Shown here: in pieces, positions 30,825 through 38,574 of the stretch
How the letters are laid out: every line of letters starts with the position of its first letter
Position numbering within the stretch: the stretch's first letter is position 1
From: Candidatus Woesebacteria bacterium
GTDB taxonomy: Bacteria; Patescibacteriota; Microgenomatia; Woykebacterales; 2-01-FULL-43-14
Direction: 5' to 3'
Assembly (NCBI GenBank): GCA_020060105.1
Contig: JAGVAV010000001.1
Coordinates: 1-49,522 of the forward strand
DNA: 49,522 bases
Notes under the pieces: generated by a model
The model's database searches: none
The model's input: only the letters and a program-made list of their open reading frames with translations
Told to the model about the DNA's origin: nothing
Position numbers and translations under genes: made by a program

Positions 30825-30938
30825 GTCATTCCCTCGAAGCTTGTCCTCGAGCCAATCGGGAATAGGGAATCCAATTAACGGTATTACTCACGCCGCAGCA
30901 AGTGAGATTAATTGGATCACCACCTTCGCGGTGATGAC
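30825..30938. repeat. palindromic element (GTCATTCCC..GGTGATGAC) overlapping a gene end
   Basis: The left arm GTCATTCCCTCG..CGGGAATAGGGAATCC is followed by AATTAACGGTATTACTCACG, then the right arm AATTGGATCACCACC..GGTGATGAC. The layout equals that at 11736-11809. The right arm encodes the last residues (GSSPRRW) and the TGA stop of the membrane protein gene at 30917. Confidence 0.7.
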
Positions 30939-32407
30939 CCCGAAAGGTTTCTAGCAAGCTTATCCATTTTTATTAGATATACTAACGGGGGAATAAAAAT
31001 TACTAAAGAAACAAGAATTTGCAAACTATAAGAATCAATCGACCAGTAGCCAAATAACAAGGGGATTAGATAATAAAATAATGATGAAATTGTCAATATC
31101 AAAACTGTCTTAAAAAAATAATCGTAGCGAGTACCCACCAGAAAAACACTAAAAACGAAAGGCCAAGAAGCGTACCAAGGCCAGAAGGATCGTTGAAAGA
31201 AAAATAAGTACCCAATCAGAAAAACTACAATGGAAGCGATTAAAAACAAAGGTTCAATCTTTTCCTTATTTAACCACTTCTTCAAAAAACTAGGGAAAAG
31301 ACGATAAACGTAAGCTAAAAAGGTTATCGAAAATCCTACTTGCAAAACTCTCGGTACTAAGTGATCGACTAGGTTAGTTTTGTCAAAGTATTCTGCCAAA
31401 AGAGCAGCTATCGCGTGAACTCCGGAAAAAAGAGTATTGGCAATCCATTTCGTTTGCCAGCGAATTCCGTCAAAAATTGCCAATCCTGCCCAATAAGGAG
31501 CAAAGAAAACAACCGCTAAGAGTAAGGAAAGCATACCGCCTATCAGAACTCTTAATAAAGCTTGGCATAAATTTTGGCGATTATTAACCAAATAAAATAA
31601 TAAAAAGAATGGAAGGAAATAGGCGGCTAACGCCTTTGTTAGTATTGCCAAAGATAACCAAAAAATAGCCGTGATAAAATTATTTTTAACCAAAAAGTAA
31701 AGCCCAACTAATGAGAAAAAAAGCATTATCGGATCAAAATGGGCCTGACCGACAAACTCAAACAACATTAATGGATTAAAAAAATAAAGTAAAGCTGGAA
31801 GAGATGGTTTTTCTAATTTTATCTCTTTTGAAATAAGGTAAACCATCCAACTTGTTAAAAGATGGAAGGTTAACATTACTAGTTTGTACCAAAGTAAGCT
31901 TAACCAGATTTGGCCAAACGAAAAGAGGACAATTAACTTATTTATGTAAAGCCACAATGGAAAGTACATTACTCCCCCCGCTTCGGTAAGCTGATATTTT
32001 GTGGCGAAAGGGTTGTACCGGACAAAATTATCAATGTATGGATTGATCCCCTTCAAAAGTTCGTCTCGGCCAACTCCTAAATAGTAGAAAGGATCGAAGG
32101 TTGCAAAAGGAACCAAAATTATTAAGGAGGAGAAAAGTAGAAAGATCAACCATTTTTGCCGGGAAAAGATGAAGTCTCTAAACCCATCGTTAACCAACCG
32201 CAGGTAAAAGAAGAAAACAGTGGCCAGGATTAGGCCAATAAAGAAAGTGTTGCTAATATTGCTTAAAGTCGAACTAGGTTGGCAAGTAAGATAAGAATCA
32301 AAAAAATAACAATTATTTTTGATAATTCCAGGTAAATGAAAAAGACTTGGTACCGCGAGAACAACCCAAGAAACAGCAAACCAGAAAAAAGGGTTAGGAT
32401 TAGTCAT
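30917..32407 (-). CDS. multi-pass membrane protein, probable polyprenyl-phosphate mannosyltransferase-like (GT-C fold)
   Basis: A 496-residue protein with about a dozen hydrophobic spans. The first outer loop has FDPFYYLGVGRDELLKGINP, followed by NPYIDNFVRYNPFATKYQL and GGVMYFPLWLY, which resembles the GT87/GT39 DxxYY-GxNPY layout of GT-C mannosyltransferases. LYFFNPLMLFEFVGQAHFDP is another typical loop. I start at MTNPNPFF (32407); the open frame extends upstream only because it reads through a palindromic element. The start codon ATGAC is itself the end of that element, and the last seven codons come from the element at 30825-30938. Confidence 0.75.
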   Translation of the reverse strand: MTNPNPFFWFAVSWVVLAVPSLFHLPGIIKNNCYFFDSYLTCQPSSTLSNISNTFFIGLILATVFFFYLRLVNDGFRDFIFSRQKWLIFLLFSSLIILVPFATFDPFYYLGVGRDELLKGINPYIDNFVRYNPFATKYQLTEAGGVMYFPLWLYINKLIVLFSFGQIWLSLLWYKLVMLTFHLLTSWMVYLISKEIKLEKPSLPALLYFFNPLMLFEFVGQAHFDPIMLFFSLVGLYFLVKNNFITAIFWLSLAILTKALAAYFLPFFLLFYLVNNRQNLCQALLRVLIGGMLSLLLAVVFFAPYWAGLAIFDGIRWQTKWIANTLFSGVHAIAALLAEYFDKTNLVDHLVPRVLQVGFSITFLAYVYRLFPSFLKKWLNKEKIEPLFLIASIVVFLIGYLFFFQRSFWPWYASWPFVFSVFLVGTRYDYFFKTVLILTISSLFYYLIPLLFGYWSIDSYSLQILVSLVIFIPPLVYLIKMDKLARNLSGSSPRRW

Positions 32408-32486
32408 TGCGAGTGACCGAAGGGAAAGCGGCAATCTCAAACAACTTAAGATTGCTGCGCCCGCCAGCCGGCGGATTCGCAATGAC
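32403..32486. mobile_element. 84-bp MITE-like element (GTCATTGCGAG..CGCAATGAC)
   Basis: It begins GTCATTGCGAG and ends TTCGCAATGAC, a 10-bp perfect inverted pair. The left arm reaches GCAATCTC, and after a loop of about ten bases the right arm starts with AGATTGC. That is the order of the GIY-YIG unit at 23613-24054 with the gene-bearing core removed. Its left end supplies the start codon of the gene at 30917-32407. Confidence 0.65.
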
Positions 32487-32501
32487 ATTGCCACCATATC
32501 T

Positions 32502-33236
32502 TCATTTATCATACAACCCTCGAAAATTATTTAGTCGAATTCGAACTAAGTCCGAAAGCGAGCGAGTCACGTCTTTAAGTAAATTTACCTTCGTTCTTTC
32601 ATCGTTAGTCCAAGTCACCGGTATTTCTTCAATATTATACCCATGCTTATTAGCTAAAAATAAAATCTCGCTATCAAACCCCCAACGTTCGATTTTTTGT
32701 TTGGTAAAAACCTTTTTTCCTGCTTCCCTTGAAAAAAGCTTGAAACCGCAAGTAAAGTCAGTTACCCCGTTAACAATGAAAGTGTTGGAAAGCAAGGTAA
32801 AAACTTCTCCTAGCTTTTGACGAAATAATTTCTGCCGCTTTTTTATCTGGGCTCCTTTAGTCTTACGAGTCCCAATAAGCACATGAGAATTTTCCTTAAT
32901 TAACGGCCGGAATTTGTCGAACTCTTCAATCGGTGTCGACATATCGACGTCCATAAACAGTAGGTATCGGCCTCCAGCAGAAAGCATTCCCTGCTTGATA
33001 GCGTAGCCCTTTCCCCGATTTGGTTTATAACGAAGGATCCGGTAGTTAAAATTAGGCCCTAGCTTCTTAATTGTTTCTACAGTTTCGTCAACGCTGCCAT
33101 CATCAACAAAGATAACCTCCGTCAAAAACTCTTGAGACGTTAAATATTTATCCAAAGCCTTAACCGCTTTTTCCACTCTTTTTTCTTCGTTATAAACCGG
33201 AATAACAATTGAAAGAAATAAGCTTACCTCTGGCAT
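32502..33236 (-). CDS. glycosyltransferase, GT2 family (dolichyl/polyprenyl-phosphate sugar synthase-like)
   Basis: A 244-residue GT-A transferase of the DPM1/Alg5 group, which loads a sugar from a nucleotide onto polyprenyl phosphate for later use by membrane GT-C enzymes. LSIVIPVYNEEKRVEKAVKA, EVIFVDDGSVDETV, KPNRGKGYAIKQGMLSAGGR, LFMDVDMSTP with the DxD, IGTRKTKGA and GFKLFSREAG are family marks. There is no C-terminal membrane domain. It overlaps the methyltransferase gene upstream by 13 nt. The adjacent GT-C-like gene (30917) is a plausible user of its product. Confidence 0.9.
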   Translation of the reverse strand: MPEVSLFLSIVIPVYNEEKRVEKAVKALDKYLTSQEFLTEVIFVDDGSVDETVETIKKLGPNFNYRILRYKPNRGKGYAIKQGMLSAGGRYLLFMDVDMSTPIEEFDKFRPLIKENSHVLIGTRKTKGAQIKKRQKLFRQKLGEVFTLLSNTFIVNGVTDFTCGFKLFSREAGKKVFTKQKIERWGFDSEILFLANKHGYNIEEIPVTWTNDERTKVNLLKDVTRSLSDLVRIRLNNFRGLYDK

Positions 33237-34015
33237 AACTGTTTTTCTTTTCTACCTACGGCAATAACCGATAAACCGAATGGTAACCCAAACCGTAGTA
33301 GAAAAAACCTTTCCAAATCATAAATCCTGGTTAAAAGATAATTTAAGGGCTTTGGAGTAGAGAAAAAATCAGAACTAGTTTTGAAACTGTCCCTTCCGGC
33401 TAGTGCCTTGGCCTTTCTAACCAAAACGCTAGGCAAAAGAATACTTAAATTAGCATATGAGCTTTTTTCTACCTTAAAACCATTTTCTTTTAAAAGATCT
33501 ACTAAACTCGAAACGCTATAGCGTCTTTTATGTCCTAGTATTTCATCCCAGTAACTCCAAAGTCTTTGGTAAGCCGGAACGGTGATTACCAACAATCCTC
33601 CCAAAGCCAACACTCTTTGGAATTCCCTTAACACTTTGCCATCATCGTCGGTGTGTTCAAGAATATCCAAAGCGGTAACAACCTTTATGCTACCATCTTC
33701 AAAGGGAAGGTTATGAGCATCAGCCTTGTAGAGTTCGAAAGAACCTCTTTTCCGGCAGAAGTTTAGGGCTTCCTGAAACAAATCCACCCCAATCGACTCT
33801 CCGTAGTCTTTTAACTCTTCCAACATCAAACCCGTTCCGCAACCAACGTCTAAGAACTTACCACCTTCTTTCTTATCTAAATACTTGTTTAATAGTGATT
33901 TTACATTTGATCTCTTGGCCCGATGCCACCAATAATCTTTCTCCATCTCAAAAAGCTCTTGGTACAAGTCCTGGCGCATTTTCCCAGACTGATTAATTTG
34001 GATTGTTTCTTTCAA
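33224..34015 (-). CDS. class I SAM-dependent methyltransferase
   Basis: A 263-residue protein. The SAM loop is KFLDVGCGTGLMLEEL with IGVDLFQEAL, then ADAHNLPFEDGSIKVVTALD and LEHTDDDGKVLREF (motif IV region) and GGLLVITVPAYQRLWSYWD. This is the common methyltransferase type in glycan loci, acting on sugars or lipid carriers; the C-terminal half has several aromatic hydrophobic runs. The TTG start at 34015 is well supported by AAAGGAG six bases before it and overlaps the previous gene by 23 nt. Confidence 0.85.
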   Translation of the reverse strand: MKETIQINQSGKMRQDLYQELFEMEKDYWWHRAKRSNVKSLLNKYLDKKEGGKFLDVGCGTGLMLEELKDYGESIGVDLFQEALNFCRKRGSFELYKADAHNLPFEDGSIKVVTALDILEHTDDDGKVLREFQRVLALGGLLVITVPAYQRLWSYWDEILGHKRRYSVSSLVDLLKENGFKVEKSSYANLSILLPSVLVRKAKALAGRDSFKTSSDFFSTPKPLNYLLTRIYDLERFFLLRFGLPFGLSVIAVGRKEKQLCQR

Positions 34016-35519
34016 GAGGTTCTCCTTTATCAGGTAATGTTAAATATAAACCTATTCCGGAAAACAACCAAAATAAGGAATTAACCGGAAAGGCAATCCA
34101 GGAACTGGTTGTTAAAGATGAAATTAAATACTGAATAATAATAAAGATAAAGGCTGGTAACAAAATCCTTTGCTCAAGATCTTTCGCCCGCAAATAAATT
34201 ATAACGCCCCTAGCTAAAATGGTAAACACTAAGCCAAAAAATAACACCGCCCCCAATACCCCTAAATGAACCAGAAGATCCAAAACAAAAAAATCAGTCG
34301 CGTAGGCAGTATTAGGATCCCCATTTTTAAGCATCAGTCCGTTACCTAAAACAGGTTTTTGTTTTAAATACTCTAATGAACGGTTAATATTTAAAACTCT
34401 GAGTACCAAACTTCTATCTTCGGAGTGATTCGCAATATAGTCTCTTTGTTTCTCAGATAAACCTTCCTCCCTTACTAATTCAGTCAGCTTCTTGTTTTCT
34501 TCAGTAGGGCCGGATGGAACATCTAGTATTGATTCTTCCTGCTTTATTTCCTGAGTTTCATTTAAACTGATCAGTGGGCTGTTAACCTGTTTAATGAGAT
34601 CATGATAACGGCTAGAAGCCCAATCAGGGCCGACAGTAAAAAATAAAGCAACGGATATTATTCCGGGAACAATAATTAACCAACCATTCCGCCAACTTCG
34701 AAGCAAGAAAATAACTAACCCTAACCAGGAAACAAAAAGGGCAACGGTCAATCCTCTCGAGTCAGTGAGAAAGAAAGAATAAGTCATAATCCCTAAATAA
34801 ATAAGAGTAAGCCCTAACCAAACCCAATTATGGACTCTCTTTAAATTAAACTTAAACACAAACAAAGAAGAAACGATCAAAATCAAGGCATTAAGAAAAA
34901 TACCTAAATGAAAAAAATTAGGAAGGGTGGAATTAGCCCGGTAGCCACCCAACATACTAATCCCAGGGATAATATCCTGAGAAAAAGTAATCAGGGCAAC
35001 AAAGATCCCAATTAAGGCAAAATCGATTAAAATTTCTTTTAACATTTTAGTATTTTTTATTAGAAATGAAGGAATAAAAAGCAAGGGTAAATACTCTAAG
35101 TAATTACGAATCTCAAGTAATTTTTCCGTTCCAGTCCCAGCCACAGTTAAAGAGTGTCCAAGCACATAAAGAACAAAAAGAACCGTTAACCACAAAGTTG
35201 GGCGGGGGAAAATCCTCCACGGCTTCCGCCAGTTTAAAGAGGGTACTATAAACCCCAGTAAGATAAGCCAAATAATGTCCTTGCCAAGCTTAATCTCTAA
35301 TGGAGCAAAAAGGGGTTCGATGCCAAATAAAGCGTAACTCCCATAAAAGGAAAGGAAAATGAAAACAACAACTAAAAAATATCGTCTTCTATCTTCAATT
35401 AAAGCTAACAGTAGCGTAAGGCCAAGCAAAATAAACAGTATTGGTTGCTTAAACCAAACGGCAAGAGAAACAATAATGATGGAAATTATGGAATACCTAT
35501 GATCTAGAAGAAAGCTCAT
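33993..35519 (-). CDS. O-antigen ligase/polymerase-like membrane protein (Wzy_C family)
   Basis: A 508-residue polytopic protein with some 11-12 hydrophobic spans and one hydrophilic outer loop of about 80-90 residues (about 310-400), rich in E, K and S. The span after which TDSRGLTVALFVSWLGLV appears is the Wzy_C motif of WaaL ligases and polymerases; in the loop, SLEYLKQKPVLGNGLMLK matches the usual P-x-x-G-x-G region. It would polymerise the lipid-linked glycan or ligate it to its acceptor at the outer face. It overlaps the next gene by 23 nt and the previous one by 4 nt. Confidence 0.82.
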   Translation of the reverse strand: MSFLLDHRYSIISIIIVSLAVWFKQPILFILLGLTLLLALIEDRRRYFLVVVFIFLSFYGSYALFGIEPLFAPLEIKLGKDIIWLILLGFIVPSLNWRKPWRIFPRPTLWLTVLFVLYVLGHSLTVAGTGTEKLLEIRNYLEYLPLLFIPSFLIKNTKMLKEILIDFALIGIFVALITFSQDIIPGISMLGGYRANSTLPNFFHLGIFLNALILIVSSLFVFKFNLKRVHNWVWLGLTLIYLGIMTYSFFLTDSRGLTVALFVSWLGLVIFLLRSWRNGWLIIVPGIISVALFFTVGPDWASSRYHDLIKQVNSPLISLNETQEIKQEESILDVPSGPTEENKKLTELVREEGLSEKQRDYIANHSEDRSLVLRVLNINRSLEYLKQKPVLGNGLMLKNGDPNTAYATDFFVLDLLVHLGVLGAVLFFGLVFTILARGVIIYLRAKDLEQRILLPAFIFIIIQYLISSLTTSSWIAFPVNSLFWLFSGIGLYLTLPDKGEPLERNNPN

Positions 35520-36436
35520 TTACCCTCAAAGTTTTTCCCAAAATGCCCTCTTGAAAAGTCAAGCCAGGCCTTCATAACCGCTTTTGTTGAGGTTAATCTT
35601 TGACCCTTCACAAAACTAGCAACCAGACGTTTTATTAACAAAGGAGATATTCTTAACCAACTTACCCACCCTTTCCAGTCTCCATACTTTTTTACTAACC
35701 AAAGTCTGTTCCTTTCTAAGTAGTAAAGATAAAAAGGCGACGTGTCCCCGCCCCCACTAGCTGAAACTTTATGCCAAAGACAGGCATCGGGAACAACGCA
35801 AAGCCGATAACCAACCTGTCCTAAACGAATACTTAAGTCGACATCTTCGCCAGTGTGAAAAAAACCTTCATTAAAAACCCCAACCTTTTTTAGTGCTTCT
35901 GCTTTAACAAGGATAGCACAACCTACCAAGTAGTCACAAGAACCACCGTTAGGAAAAAGGCTTAGATTATGAGACTGGATATTTATAATTCTACCCTTCT
36001 TTAAATCAAGGAATCCACCCGTCCACCAGATTTTCTCTTTTCGTTTAGCGTAAAAAATTCTTGGTGCAACCGCCCCTACTTCAGGATCCTCAAAACCGCT
36101 TAATAACTTTTCGAAAATATTGGGATCAACAACAGTATCATTATTTAAAATAAATAAATATTCTGCTCCCCGCTCTAAGGCATATTTTAGTCCAACATTC
36201 TGCCCTGCCCCAAAACCTCTATTTTCCGTCGAAACTAATAATTTTATCTCCTTTCTCCTTGAAAGATGGGTTACGGAATCATTACTCGAAGCATTGTCAA
36301 CCACAATTATTTCCAAATTCTTATACGTTGTTTCACTCAATGAATTCAAACATTCATTTGTTTCTTGCCAATTTTGCCAATTAACTATAACAACACTAAT
36401 TTTAGAACTTATTTTATTCCCCAAGAATTCACTCAC
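35516..36436 (-). CDS. glycosyltransferase, GT2 family
   Basis: A GT-A transferase with ISVVIVNWQNWQETNECLNS, VVDNASSNDS, ENRGFGAGQNVGLKYALERG, FILNNDTVVDPN (metal site), CDYLVGCAILVKAEAL and FFHTGEDVDLSIRLGQVGYR (catalytic ED), like rhamnosyl/galactofuranosyl transferases. The open frame extends to an ATG at 36520, but that lies inside the likely promoter (36492-36520), so a GTG at 36436 with GGGG five bases upstream or the TTG soon after is more likely. Its stop overlaps the next start by four bases. Confidence 0.82.
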   Translation of the reverse strand: MSEFLGNKISSKISVVIVNWQNWQETNECLNSLSETTYKNLEIIVVDNASSNDSVTHLSRRKEIKLLVSTENRGFGAGQNVGLKYALERGAEYLFILNNDTVVDPNIFEKLLSGFEDPEVGAVAPRIFYAKRKEKIWWTGGFLDLKKGRIINIQSHNLSLFPNGGSCDYLVGCAILVKAEALKKVGVFNEGFFHTGEDVDLSIRLGQVGYRLCVVPDACLWHKVSASGGGDTSPFYLYYLERNRLWLVKKYGDWKGWVSWLRISPLLIKRLVASFVKGQRLTSTKAVMKAWLDFSRGHFGKNFEGK

Positions 36437-36491
36437 CTTAACCCCAACTGTAATCCCAAAAAACTGGTAATAAAAAATAATTGTTTGTATA

Positions 36492-36520
36492 ATTATAGTT
36501 AATTGCCGCTCAAGCATCAA
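36492..36520 (-). promoter_or_regulatory. promoter of the 35516-36436 gene
   Basis: TTGATG (36515-36520), a 17-nt spacer and TATAAT (36492-36497) on the minus strand. It probably drives the run 35516 to 32502, whose genes overlap. The divergent plus-strand gene at 36559 may use the overlapping TATAAT/TATAGT boxes, but no -35 is convincing. Confidence 0.6.
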
Positions 36521-36558
36521 CTCTTTACGTTTGAGGAAAAGTTGTAAATTGGAGTGTG

Positions 36559-38088
36559 TTGAATATAGTAATAGTTAGCCTTATTCATCTCTTTAAATCA
36601 AAAAACATACTAAGTGTCATTTTAACCATAGCGGTTGTTATCATAATAGTCCTTCGATTGGTTTTTCTGGATTCGGATACCGTAGCTATCCAATCTATTC
36701 ATAATCAAGACGAAGGAAATTATAGTCTGAACGTCAGAAACTACGTGGTTGAAGGCGTTTGGATAAAAGACGAGACAAACTTTTTTCTCCTCTCACCAGT
36801 ATTTTCTTTTTTACAGCTACCGATTGTCGAACTCTTTGGAGTACACTTCTGGTCCTTCAGATTGGTTAACACTATCACTAGTTTGTTAACAATATTAGTT
36901 GGTTATCTTTTCTTAAGAAAAATCTTCAATAAAAAAACAGCAATCATCTTTGGCCTACTTTTAGGTTTCAACTTTTTGTATCTAGTCCATAACCGTATCG
37001 CTATGCCTGAAACTACTCAGGGGTTATTTTTCTTGCTCGCCCTCGTATCCCTCTACTATGCAGATAAAAAAAAGGCCATACGGTTACTTTTTATCTCAGG
37101 AATTCTATCTTCTCTAGCCGTCTTAACTAAAACGAGTGCCGTCATTATTTATGCCATCGCGGTTTTGTTCCTTCTTAGCGGATTTTTAAAAAACAGTCTT
37201 CTATCAAGAAAACTAAACTTTATCAAGTCTCTTAAGAACTTTTTCTTTTTCTTCCTATCTTATGCCTCCGGTGCGGCAATTCCAATTCTTGCTTGGATTT
37301 ATTTCTTAGTTATCCCGAATAATCAACTATTCGAGATCGCTAAAGTTAGCCTTATTGACCGAAACAAACCTAGCTTTAGTAGCCTAATAAACCCCGCGTA
37401 TCTGGAAAACATGATCCAAGAATTCCTAAAAGGTGGAGAAGCAAACCTCTGGTTATATTTTCCAATCTTAACCTTATTAGCCTTATACTTTATCTTTCGT
37501 TTTCTCAAGAGATGTCTTAACCAACAAGAATCCAGAGTGGAAACTCTTTTATTTATCTGGCTTGTTCTAGGGTGTTTAAACTTTCTTATTGTTTGGTATA
37601 AACCTGCCAGGTTTTTTGTAGTCTATTTGATTCCTCTTTCCGTTATCGGAGCGTATTTAGTTTCCAAACTTAAGTTTAAATTTCAGTCACTATTGATCGC
37701 GCTCTATCTTATGTTTAACGTTTTCCTCATCACAAAATATATTTTAATCAACCCCAGCTTTTCATTAAGGGACTCCAGCAATAAGTTAGAGACGATTATT
37801 GGAAAGGAAGATGTGGTAGGAGAAAGTCTGCTCCACTTGGACAATTCAAAAAGCAAAACCATCAACCCTTATTTTCTAATGGTCATGCAACACCCCTTTT
37901 TTCCCATGGATGAATACATAAAGTATTTCAACTACCCTAAATATTTACTGCTTGGCTCGCCAAGCCATAGAGAAGAGGAGAAAAAGGTTCAAAGTCTAAA
38001 TAAATATGAAAGGACAGATATTATCGAAACAAACACCTACTTCTCGGAGAGTCGAAAGGTAAACCTTTTAAAAAAAGTTTCAGATTAA
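36559..38088 (+). CDS. multi-pass membrane glycosyltransferase-like protein (GT39/ArnT type)
   Basis: A 509-residue polytopic protein. After the first span it has QDEGNYSLNVRNYVVEGVWI, the acidic outer-loop motif of GT-C enzymes that use polyprenyl-phosphate sugars, then FSFLQLPIVELFGVHFWSFR and LVNTITSLLTILVGYLFLRK, IAMPETTQGLFFLLALVSLY and AVLTKTSAVIIYAIAVLFLL. The C-terminal outer domain is short. The start is a TTG at 36559 with GGAG upstream, or the GTG just before. It and the two frames after it form a plus-strand group facing the rest of the locus. Confidence 0.75.
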   Translation: MNIVIVSLIHLFKSKNILSVILTIAVVIIIVLRLVFLDSDTVAIQSIHNQDEGNYSLNVRNYVVEGVWIKDETNFFLLSPVFSFLQLPIVELFGVHFWSFRLVNTITSLLTILVGYLFLRKIFNKKTAIIFGLLLGFNFLYLVHNRIAMPETTQGLFFLLALVSLYYADKKKAIRLLFISGILSSLAVLTKTSAVIIYAIAVLFLLSGFLKNSLLSRKLNFIKSLKNFFFFFLSYASGAAIPILAWIYFLVIPNNQLFEIAKVSLIDRNKPSFSSLINPAYLENMIQEFLKGGEANLWLYFPILTLLALYFIFRFLKRCLNQQESRVETLLFIWLVLGCLNFLIVWYKPARFFVVYLIPLSVIGAYLVSKLKFKFQSLLIALYLMFNVFLITKYILINPSFSLRDSSNKLETIIGKEDVVGESLLHLDNSKSKTINPYFLMVMQHPFFPMDEYIKYFNYPKYLLLGSPSHREEEKKVQSLNKYERTDIIETNTYFSESRKVNLLKKVSD

Positions 38089-38148
38089 TCTAATAATTAC
38101 TTAGTTGGAAAACCAAGCAAATTTAACATCGGTTACGTTTGTAAAATT

Positions 38149-38574
38149 ATGTTAAAAAACAAAACCAAATTTATCAATCGCGATATTGTTAAACAGTACT
38201 ACAATAGTATAAGGAACTATTCGAGGCCTTTCTGGCAGACACTATTTTCCGAGTGGGTCGTTATTTTACTGATTGTGTTCACCGCCTTGTTCATCAGACT
38301 CTATAAGCTAAACTCGGCAACCGTTGATGGCGATGAAATCTTTGAGGCCTACTATACAAGCGCCGAAACTATTGAACAATTTTTGCTTAGGCTAAAAAAC
38401 GATGTTGCTAATGCTCCCCTGGTTTATTTCTTACAATTTCTAAGTTTACGACTGGATCAAACTTTATTTTGGCTCCGACTCCCGACTGTTCTAATTGGAA
38501 CAATTACGGTCATAGGCAGTTATTTTTTGCCAAAACCCTTGTTTCGGGGAAAGGTAAAGCGGAACAATTTATAG
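38149..38574 (+). CDS. membrane glycosyltransferase-like protein, N-terminal piece (frameshifted)
   Basis: A 141-codon frame with one span (WVVILLIVFTALFIRLYKLN), then TVDGDEIFEAYYTSAETIEQ and ANAPLVYFLQFLSL, and RLPTVLIGTITVIGSYFL. This is the first outer loop and second span of a GT39-like GT-C transferase, with the expected acidic DGDE motif. The frame then stops, while the rest of the same protein continues in the next frame (38469-39722). One missing base around GGGGAAAGG (about 38545-38560) explains the break. It may be a real pseudogene or an assembly error. Confidence 0.65.
   Translation: MLKNKTKFINRDIVKQYYNSIRNYSRPFWQTLFSEWVVILLIVFTALFIRLYKLNSATVDGDEIFEAYYTSAETIEQFLLRLKNDVANAPLVYFLQFLSLRLDQTLFWLRLPTVLIGTITVIGSYFLPKPLFRGKVKRNNL

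Noticed and set aside
32408-32512. Upstream start adding 35 residues to the 30917 membrane protein
   Set aside because: The added residues (LRIRRLAGAAILSCLRLPLS and so on) are a translation of the palindromic element, and ATG 32407 gives the expected N-terminus.
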